A DNA stretch of 64,000 bases, from contig JAZQQZ010000002.1 of NCBI GenBank assembly GCA_045629305.1, positions 1-64,000 of the forward strand, given 5' to 3'. The DNA comes from UBA1227 sp045629305. Its GTDB lineage: Bacteria > Bacillota > Clostridia > Oscillospirales > Acutalibacteraceae. The notes beneath the pieces are model-generated. The model did not search any database. It was given only the letters and a program-made list of their open reading frames with translations, and had not been told where the DNA came from. Shown piece after piece: positions 26,266 through 33,076 of this stretch. Each line of letters starts with the position of its first letter. Positions within the stretch are counted from its first letter, which is position 1. The position numbers were made by a program, and so were the translations under genes.

Positions 26266-27329
26266 AGAATCTTCGCTCATACATGACGGATATGCTGATA
26301 ATGCTCACTGTCATTGCTATAGTTGCTATATACACCTATGGCTTTAGAGCACTTGTCTGCGTTTTATTATCCATCATAGCTGCGATTGCAACGGAGACAA
26401 TTGGATATATCGCATTCATGAAACGAAACCCTGAACGACTTGCGGATCTATCCGCAATCTTTACAGGTTTCGTTGTTGCGCTTGCACTTCCATCCACAGC
26501 TCCGCTTTGGTTGGCACCTGTTGCAAGCGCACTCGCAATTGCCATTGGCAAGTTGCCTTTCGGCCATGCGGAGTCCACTCCGTTCGTGCCTGCGGCAGTT
26601 GGTCTTGGCCTTGTGACTCTCAGTCACCCAACACTTGTTTATACATATCCAGATCTCGCAATCGGAGATCTTTCAGTTCCTATGACTTCTGATGAATTTG
26701 TCGCAGGCACATCACTTGCGCAGATGCTCCAGCAGTCCAAGTCAATCGGAACCAATGTACTTAACGTACTTGATGTATTTGTAGGTCGTATCCCAGGTGC
26801 AATGGGAGCATCCTGCGCTATTATGCTCATTGGTGCATTGATTTACCTCGTTATCAGAAAGCAACCAGGTGTTGCCACTGTATTAAGTCTCATAATCACA
26901 TCTGCAATATTCGCATTCCTATTCCCAAGAGTATGGACTGGTCGAATCTATTCTGTGATTATGGAACTTTCAGCAGGACTTCTCCTCTATGTTGCAATTT
27001 TCTTCTTAACAGATCCTACAACGAGTCCGAATACTACTAGAGGTAGAATCATCTATGGCTTCGTCGCTGGACTTCTCACTATGATTCTTCGCAGAGTAGG
27101 CCCTTATGAGGAGAGCGTAATATTTGTTGTTCTACTTCTCAACGCGACATCAGATATCTATGATGCAATTCCAGAGAGAATTGATCTGATTCGTAAAGCG
27201 AACAAAGCAAAGAAAGCAAATGAAGAGAAGAAAGCTAAGAGAGAAGCCGAGGAACAGGCAGAACCAGCAACAGAACCTTCAGATGAAACATCTGAAGTTC
27301 CAGTGATGGGAGGTGCCGAGGTTGAATAG
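26262..27329 (+). CDS. RnfD/NqrB-like membrane subunit, divergent
   Basis: 355 residues with about nine membrane helices. Homology to RnfD is clear in the LADLSAIFTGFVVALALPS segment, the FFLTDPTTSP loop and the C-terminal PYEESVIFVVLLLN segment. The family motif around the covalent FMN (SGAT-PLA) reads VAGTSLA; the Thr itself (T150) is kept. The family's GG-x-G-x-N-x-FNPA region is replaced by GHAESTPFVPAA. A charged, probably cytoplasmic tail of about 55 residues (Lys/Glu-rich) is extra. It is followed by E- and A-like subunits; no RnfB, RnfC or RnfG gene is in the window. Confidence 0.75.
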   Translation: MKNLRSYMTDMLIMLTVIAIVAIYTYGFRALVCVLLSIIAAIATETIGYIAFMKRNPERLADLSAIFTGFVVALALPSTAPLWLAPVASALAIAIGKLPFGHAESTPFVPAAVGLGLVTLSHPTLVYTYPDLAIGDLSVPMTSDEFVAGTSLAQMLQQSKSIGTNVLNVLDVFVGRIPGAMGASCAIMLIGALIYLVIRKQPGVATVLSLIITSAIFAFLFPRVWTGRIYSVIMELSAGLLLYVAIFFLTDPTTSPNTTRGRIIYGFVAGLLTMILRRVGPYEESVIFVVLLLNATSDIYDAIPERIDLIRKANKAKKANEEKKAKREAEEQAEPATEPSDETSEVPVMGGAEVE

Positions 27330-28359
27330 TAATAACGGTTACTTCTTCCAAGAGGTTCTTGCAAAGAACCCTGTACTTGTTGCAACGGTAGGCTTATGTC
27401 CTGTAGTAGCAATTTGTACATCACTTAAAGCGGCAGTTATTCTGTCAATTATTACAATACTTACACTCCTTCTTGCGCAGATAGTGACATCACTTTTACT
27501 TCGCAAGTTGCCACAGTGGGTAAGACTCGGTATATACACTCTTATCGGAATGATAGTTGTAGTACCATCCATGTTTATTGTTCAGAAGGCGAGCCCAGAA
27601 GTAATGCTCGCTCTTGGAATTTATTTCCCACTTCTCGCTGTTAACCCGCTCGTAGTTAGAAACTGTGAGCGAGAGGCAGTTGATGCAAATTTAGCTGCAT
27701 CAATTATTACATCTCTTTGTGCTGGAGTAGGATACTCAATCGTTCTTCTCATCGTTGGACTTATAAGAGAGTTCTTCGGTGCAGGCACAGTATGGGGTAA
27801 AGCAATATCTCCTTTCGAAGCAGCAGATGCATTCCTAATGCCAGTTGGTGGATTTATCATAATCGCTTTTATGGCGGCTGCACTTCGCTCATATCTCAGA
27901 AAGGTTGATCCTGAGCTTGCAGACCAGCTTATTGTCAATGACAGAACTAATATTAAAGGAAGCAAGAAAGCAAAACTTGCTTTCACTGGTGCTACATATT
28001 CTGATGGCACAACAACGAAAAAGAGAGAAAAGAAAAAGTCTAAGAAACAACTTCGCAAAGAACGTCAGAAGGTTCAGCCAAAGAACAAGATTCAAGTAAT
28101 GACTCTTGAAGAGGCGGAGGAGCAGCGTGCGGCAGCACTTCCTCCTGTTGAGACGACGGTTCAGGCGGAGCTCGCTCCAGTGAGCGAAGAGGAATATTCC
28201 GAACTTGAACACACTTCAAGATTCGACTTCGTAACCCTTGATCTTGGCCAGCAAGTTAAGAATTCTCCAGACCGTGAAAGATTTGAAGAAGCAGTTCGCG
28301 AGAGCGCCAACAACTATGGTCAGAGAAGAACAGTCAAAGAGGAGGGTGAAGATAAATGA
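27322..28359 (+). CDS. RnfE/NqrD-like membrane subunit with C-terminal extension
   Basis: 345 residues from a TTG at 27322, which is well spaced from GGGAGGT; a GTG at 27313 would overlap that site. Six membrane helices cover residues 1-200. The family opening KNPVLVATVGLCPVVA keeps the cluster-ligand Cys (C26), and the second conserved Cys is kept in RNC (C115). The 145-residue extension is first strongly basic (KKREKKKSKKQ-type) then acidic, unlike ordinary RnfE. The gene overlaps its neighbours by 8 and 4 bases. Confidence 0.75.
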   Translation: MNSNNGYFFQEVLAKNPVLVATVGLCPVVAICTSLKAAVILSIITILTLLLAQIVTSLLLRKLPQWVRLGIYTLIGMIVVVPSMFIVQKASPEVMLALGIYFPLLAVNPLVVRNCEREAVDANLAASIITSLCAGVGYSIVLLIVGLIREFFGAGTVWGKAISPFEAADAFLMPVGGFIIIAFMAAALRSYLRKVDPELADQLIVNDRTNIKGSKKAKLAFTGATYSDGTTTKKREKKKSKKQLRKERQKVQPKNKIQVMTLEEAEEQRAAALPPVETTVQAELAPVSEEEYSELEHTSRFDFVTLDLGQQVKNSPDRERFEEAVRESANNYGQRRTVKEEGEDK

Positions 28360-28970
28360 GATTGATTACAGCATTTTTCGCAGCATTCATTTATGTCGCA
28401 TTCACACAGAACCTCGTATTGACTGGTGGTTATGGATCCAGCGAAGCGATACGCTCCGCTGCAAGGCCGAGACAGATTGCACTCTTCTCAATTATGATTG
28501 CATACTTCTCTACAGTCACATCACTTATCTGCCGTGTGCTTCTCTTCATTCCAGCACTTCGCGCAGTATCGACAATTGTGTCCCTCGCAATTTACACATG
28601 CGTATTGACACTTGTATATTTCGTAAGCGTATTTATTTTGAAAATATTGCTTAGTAGTTCTGACTGGACTGACATAGAGGAGGAAAAGTTCTTCCGTCAG
28701 ACCGCTCTGTCAGCATTCAATACAATCGTTCTCGCTATTCCTTTCATAAATCAGAAAGCAACATACAGCGTGGGCGAATCTATCGCACAGGGACTCGGCG
28801 CAGGCGTGGCGTTCCTTATTGCCACGACTCTTATTCATATGGGAATGAGAAAACTTGAAGGGAATGAAGATATCCCACTTAGTTTCAAGGGAGCACCTTC
28901 ACTCCTTATGTATATCGCAATTATCTGCCTTGCTTTTACAGGCATTATGGGCAAATCCTTGTTCTTCTAA
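28356..28970 (+). CDS. RnfA/NqrE-like membrane subunit lacking its cysteines
   Basis: 204 residues with six membrane helices. The N-terminal FTQNLVLTGGYGSS aligns with the RnfA NNFVLVQFLGLC segment, placing Ser29 where the [2Fe-2S] ligand Cys should be. The second ligand (NC in the family) is Thr123 in FNTIVLAIPFIN. RnfA-family Gly-rich helix features (GLGAGVAFLIATTLI) are retained. It probably pairs with the RnfE-like protein, but the four-Cys intramembrane cluster cannot form as in known Rnf/Nqr. It starts within the stop of the RnfE-like gene (ATGA). Confidence 0.7.
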   Translation: MRLITAFFAAFIYVAFTQNLVLTGGYGSSEAIRSAARPRQIALFSIMIAYFSTVTSLICRVLLFIPALRAVSTIVSLAIYTCVLTLVYFVSVFILKILLSSSDWTDIEEEKFFRQTALSAFNTIVLAIPFINQKATYSVGESIAQGLGAGVAFLIATTLIHMGMRKLEGNEDIPLSFKGAPSLLMYIAIICLAFTGIMGKSLFF

Positions 28971-28985
28971 TTTAGGAGGGAATAT

Positions 28986-30113
28986 ATGGAATGCTATTTT
29001 GACAACAGCGCAACAACTAAGCCTTCTGACGAAGTCGTAAAGGCCATGGTGAAGATGCTGAATTCAAATTATGGTAATCCGTCGTCACTTCACCATATCG
29101 GTGATATGGCGAATTATAGCTTAGAGCATGCGCGCGAGACGCTTGCTAAGTCTTTCGGTTGCGATAAGGATGAAATATGCTTTACAGCCAGCGGAACCGA
29201 AAGCAACAATATTGCTATTATGGGCGTCGCGCACGCAATGAAAAGACGTGGTAATAGAATTGTAACAACATCTATTGAGCATCCATCAGTTCTCGAATGT
29301 ATGAATCAGTTGGAGTCTGAGGGATTCGAAGTAATAAGACTTCGTGTAGATGAAAACGGATTTGTATCAGAGAACGAACTCTTTGATGCAGTTAATGAGA
29401 ACACAATTCTTATTAGCATGATGTATGTCAACAACGAGGTTGGTACCATCCAGCCAGTTAAACTTATAAGGACAGCTGTAAGACGTGTAGGTGCACCAGC
29501 AATTATTCATTGCGATGCAGTTCAGGCCTATGGCAAATTGTCCTGTGATGTAAAGGATCTCGGTGTTGACATTATGAGCGTTAGTGCACATAAGATTCAT
29601 GGTCCGAAAGGTGTAGGTGCCCTCTACATAAAGAAGGGCACAAGACTCGCACCATACATTCTTGGCGGTGGCCAAGAGAATGGTGTTCGTTCGGGCACAC
29701 AGAATATGCCTGGCATTGTAGGCTTCGCCACTGCAGTTGATGAGATTGGCGATATAGATGCGAATTATAGGCATGTAGCAGAACTTAAAAAACAACTCTG
29801 CGATAAGATATCAGAGATGGATGGCATTCAGATAAATTCCAACTCTGTATTCCCATACATCACAAACATTTCTATCCTTGGCGTACCATCGGAGGTGCTC
29901 CGTAACTACCTCTCTAGCAAGAGTATATATGTATCTACAGGTTCAGCTTGCTCTAAAGGACATAGAAGCTATGTCCTAAAGGGAATGGGCATGGATGTAA
30001 AAGACATAGATTCTGCAATAAGAATTAGCTTCTCAAGATATAACACTAAAGAAGAGGTGGACTATCTCATCGAAGCACTTGTTGAGGCAAAAGAAAAACT
30101 AAGAAAAGTTTAG
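28986..30113 (+). CDS. Cysteine desulfurase (IscS/NifS family)
   Basis: 375 residues, a PLP enzyme that moves sulfur from cysteine to a catalytic Cys persulfide. The Schiff-base Lys is K203 in SAHKIHGPKG and the catalytic Cys is C322 in STGSACSKG. TASGTESNN and HCDAVQAYG supply cofactor contacts. It lies 9 bases before thiI, the arrangement seen where a dedicated desulfurase feeds ThiI for 4-thiouridine. It could also supply the scaffold SufB at 43316, which has no adjacent desulfurase (inference). Confidence 0.93.
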   Translation: MECYFDNSATTKPSDEVVKAMVKMLNSNYGNPSSLHHIGDMANYSLEHARETLAKSFGCDKDEICFTASGTESNNIAIMGVAHAMKRRGNRIVTTSIEHPSVLECMNQLESEGFEVIRLRVDENGFVSENELFDAVNENTILISMMYVNNEVGTIQPVKLIRTAVRRVGAPAIIHCDAVQAYGKLSCDVKDLGVDIMSVSAHKIHGPKGVGALYIKKGTRLAPYILGGGQENGVRSGTQNMPGIVGFATAVDEIGDIDANYRHVAELKKQLCDKISEMDGIQINSNSVFPYITNISILGVPSEVLRNYLSSKSIYVSTGSACSKGHRSYVLKGMGMDVKDIDSAIRISFSRYNTKEEVDYLIEALVEAKEKLRKV

Positions 30114-30122
30114 GGAAGATAA

Positions 30123-31307
30123 ATGAAAGAAATTATTCTCATTAAAAATGGTGAAATAGCGCTCAAGGGACTCAATAGGTCGACTTTCGAGGATGCTATG
30201 GTAAAGAATATAAAAAGACGCCTGTCTCCTCTTTTTCATGCCGATATTAGAAAGTCGCAGTCGACAATTGTTGTCGAGCCACTTTGTGACAATCCGAACA
30301 TGGATGCTGCTGTAGAGCAGATCTCACATGTGTTCGGTATTGCTGGCTATTCACGAGCTGCTGCTTGTGAGAAAGACATGGATGTCATAAAGCAGGTAAC
30401 AGTTGAATATCTAAAAGACACTTTTAATGAGATTAAGACATTTAAAGTTGAGGCAAAACGTTCTGATAAGAATTTCCCACTAAAGTCGCCAGAAATCTGT
30501 ATGGAGCTTGGTGGAACGATTCTTGAGAACTACCCTTTCTTAAAAGTAGATGTTCACAACCCAGACCTTGTTGTAAATGTTGAGGTCCGTGAGCAATATA
30601 CATTCATTCATGGAAATCAAATTAAAGGCGCGGGCGGTATGCCGGTGGGCACGTCTGGCAAAGCTGCCGTTATGATTTCCGGTGGAATAGATAGTCCAGT
30701 TGCGGCATATATGATGTCACGCCGTGGATTGTCAATCGATGCAATCCACTTTGCGTCCCCACCGTATACAAGCGATCGCGCTGAGCAGAAGGTTCATGAA
30801 CTTCTTGGTAAAGTATCAAGATACAGTGGAACAATTAATCTATTTGTTGTTCCATTCACAGAGATTCAAGAACATATAAAAGATGATTGTCCTGAGGATC
30901 TATTCACAATCATTATGCGACGCATGATGGTGCGCATCGCTGAGCAGATTGCGAAAAAGCAAGGAGCGGGCGCACTCATCACAGGCGAGAGTCTCGCCCA
31001 GGTAGCGAGCCAGACAATGTCTGCAATCGGTTGCACCGATGCAGTGGCAACGATACCTGTATTCCGCCCACTGATTGGAATGGATAAGAATGACATTGTA
31101 GAGATATCAAGAAAGATTGATACTTTCGATATTTCAATTCAACCATATGAGGACTGTTGCACAGTCTTCACACCGAAGCATCCACGACTTCGCCCTACAA
31201 TGCAGGACGTAATTGATGCTGAGGCAGCACTTGATATGGATAACTTAATAAAGCGAGCAGTAGATGGTGCTCGACTTGTAGTTATAGATAAATCGCTTGA
31301 GGTATAA
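30123..31307 (+). CDS. thiI: tRNA 4-thiouridine synthase
   Basis: 394 residues. An N-terminal ferredoxin-like and THUMP region (about 1-165) for tRNA binding is followed by an adenylation domain with the PP-loop SGGIDSPVAA (about 185) that activates U8 of tRNA. The C-terminal rhodanese domain of E. coli ThiI is absent, as in other Firmicutes, so sulfur probably comes directly from the desulfurase encoded just upstream. A role in thiamine thiazole synthesis is less likely without the rhodanese domain. Confidence 0.93.
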   Translation: MKEIILIKNGEIALKGLNRSTFEDAMVKNIKRRLSPLFHADIRKSQSTIVVEPLCDNPNMDAAVEQISHVFGIAGYSRAAACEKDMDVIKQVTVEYLKDTFNEIKTFKVEAKRSDKNFPLKSPEICMELGGTILENYPFLKVDVHNPDLVVNVEVREQYTFIHGNQIKGAGGMPVGTSGKAAVMISGGIDSPVAAYMMSRRGLSIDAIHFASPPYTSDRAEQKVHELLGKVSRYSGTINLFVVPFTEIQEHIKDDCPEDLFTIIMRRMMVRIAEQIAKKQGAGALITGESLAQVASQTMSAIGCTDAVATIPVFRPLIGMDKNDIVEISRKIDTFDISIQPYEDCCTVFTPKHPRLRPTMQDVIDAEAALDMDNLIKRAVDGARLVVIDKSLEV

Positions 31308-31319
31308 AGAGGTGTTTTC

Positions 31320-31871
31320 ATGGACTTCAAATTGGTCCAGGATAAAAACATAATATCGACCGACAAGCCAGCAGAGCAAATAAATGAGACCGCAAACGAA
31401 CTTGTGAAATTACTCGTAAGTCAGAACAAGAAAATCTCCCTTGCAGAGTCCTGCACAGGAGGCCTTGTTGCGGCGAGTATCACTGATGTCTCCGGCGCGT
31501 CTAATGTCTTCGAGTGTGGTGTTGTTACCTACTCAAACGAATTCAAGAAGCGTCTCATATCTGTTGATGCGAACTTCCTTGATAAGAACGGGCCTGTCAA
31601 CGCCGAGACCGCAGCCATGATGGCATGCGGTGTTAGAACTCTTGCAGATTCGGATATCGGCGTTGGAATTACGGGCGTTGCAGGGCCAGGCCCTGACGGC
31701 GTTCATAAAGAAGGCGAGATTTATATATCCGCATCCACCAAAGATGTAACATATGTACTCTCACTTATGACAGGCACAGAAAATCAAAGAAATTATAATC
31801 GTGAACTTGCAACACTTAATGCGCTAAACCTTGCATTGCAAGTTCTCTCAAATAACCTTCAGGAGGAATAA
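31320..31871 (+). CDS. CinA C-terminal domain protein (nicotinamide-nucleotide amidase type)
   Basis: 183 residues, a stand-alone CinA/PncC amidase domain after about 25 extra N-terminal residues. Signatures are LAESCTGGLVAASITDVSGAS, GVVTYSNEFK and the GITGVAGPGPDG loop. The family deamidates NMN to NaMN. The N-terminal molybdopterin-binding-like half of full CinA is missing; a weakly similar region occurs in the protein at 35561. An AGAGGTG precedes the start. Confidence 0.85.
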   Translation: MDFKLVQDKNIISTDKPAEQINETANELVKLLVSQNKKISLAESCTGGLVAASITDVSGASNVFECGVVTYSNEFKKRLISVDANFLDKNGPVNAETAAMMACGVRTLADSDIGVGITGVAGPGPDGVHKEGEIYISASTKDVTYVLSLMTGTENQRNYNRELATLNALNLALQVLSNNLQEE

Positions 31872-31874
31872 ATC

Positions 31875-33074
31875 GTGGCAGAAGAAAAAAAGAAAACTGA
31901 AAACGTAGAAAAAGAGCCTAAGGCGAAGAATACCTCTGAAGGCACTAAGAAGAAAACTAATAGCTCTTCATCTTCTACTAAGAAAAAGACTACTACAAAT
32001 TCAAGTTCAGCAAAGAAGAAAACAACAGCTGAGAAAAAGCCGGCTGAAAAGAAATCAGCCGAGAAGAAACCTGCTGAAAAGAAGACTACAGAGAAAAAGC
32101 CTGTGGAAAAGAAAACAGCTGATAAAAAGCCAACTGAAAAAAAGACGGCAGAAAAGAAACCGGCTGAAAAAAAGACGGCAGAAAAGAAACCGGCTGAGAA
32201 AAAGACAACTGAGAAAAAGCCAGCAGAAAAAAAGCCAGCTGAGAAGGAACAAACTAAGACTGATTCTAAGAAGGAACTTGAAGAAGCCATTGCAAGTGTA
32301 GAGTCTAAGATCAATGAAGATGTAACTGTTACCAAATCCGCTGCACAGAAGAAAAAAGCAGCAGATAAGAAGCCAGCTGCTGAGAAGAAAGAAAAACCAG
32401 TAACTGAAAAGAAAGAAAAACCAGCTACTGAAAAGAAAGAAAAGCCGGCTCCTAAAAAACAGGTAGAACTTAAGCCAACAGAAAATGAGAATATTTTCGT
32501 TTTCGATATTGAGGTTCCTGCTGAAGATATAAAGAAAGAGGAACCAAAGAAGAAAGAGCCGGAAAAGAAACCTGCACAGAAAAAGCAGACACAGAAGAAA
32601 CCTGCGCAGAAGAAACCAGCTCAAAAAAAAGGTGCAACTCAACAACAAACGAAGGCTCCAGCTACAAAGAAGCCACCTCAGAAGAAACCGGCTCCGAAGA
32701 AAGAACCGGAAAAGAAACCGGCACCTAAGGTTGAACCTCCAAAGGAACAGCCAAAAGAGGAAGAGGGATTTAAACTCCCTTATGTTGAGAAAGAGCGCAC
32801 AGTTTATAAAGAGGCAAGACCTACTCCAAAGAAAAAATCAAAGAAAATGCCTGCAGCACTTGCTTGGTTTATTCCAACAAGTAAAGACAGTATTCTTGAG
32901 ACGATAAGAAAAGGTCTTGTAATTATCTGTCTTGTTCTTCTACTTGTTTCCATGACAATTCTCATAAAGAGCACGAGAATTTCAGACGGCTCTGTAGAGG
33001 AAAATTCAGGAACTTATTTTGTTACAAAATATGTGAATTCATATGCTATATATGCAGATAAGGAGGGCAAATAA
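31875..33074 (+). CDS. Lysine-rich, disordered membrane-anchored protein
   Basis: 399 residues from a GTG at 31875 with AGGAGGA eight bases upstream. Residues 1-330 are low-complexity, dominated by Lys, Ala, Pro, Glu and Thr, including fifteen units of the five-residue AEKKP type (32028-32249). A single membrane helix lies at about 347-367, followed by about 32 outward residues. With Lys-rich sequence before the helix, the long tail should be cytoplasmic. The composition resembles histone H1-like or AlgP-like basic tails, suggesting binding to nucleic acid or an acidic partner (inference). It is three bases after the CinA gene and two before the sortase-like gene. Confidence 0.75.
   Translation: MAEEKKKTENVEKEPKAKNTSEGTKKKTNSSSSSTKKKTTTNSSSAKKKTTAEKKPAEKKSAEKKPAEKKTTEKKPVEKKTADKKPTEKKTAEKKPAEKKTAEKKPAEKKTTEKKPAEKKPAEKEQTKTDSKKELEEAIASVESKINEDVTVTKSAAQKKKAADKKPAAEKKEKPVTEKKEKPATEKKEKPAPKKQVELKPTENENIFVFDIEVPAEDIKKEEPKKKEPEKKPAQKKQTQKKPAQKKPAQKKGATQQQTKAPATKKPPQKKPAPKKEPEKKPAPKVEPPKEQPKEEEGFKLPYVEKERTVYKEARPTPKKKSKKMPAALAWFIPTSKDSILETIRKGLVIICLVLLLVSMTILIKSTRISDGSVEENSGTYFVTKYVNSYAIYADKEGK
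32028..32249 (+). repeat. Coding tandem repeat, 15-base unit (AEKKP type)
   Basis: About fifteen imperfect 15-base units encode AEKKP, TEKKT and similar pentads within the lysine-rich protein. Parts such as 32130-32200 are nearly identical between units, so length change by slippage is plausible. Confidence 0.85.
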
Positions 33075-33076
33075 TC

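Noticed and set aside
32028..32249. Possible CRISPR-like repeat array
   Set aside because: The repeat is a 15-base coding unit with no unique spacers, in frame within the lysine-rich protein.
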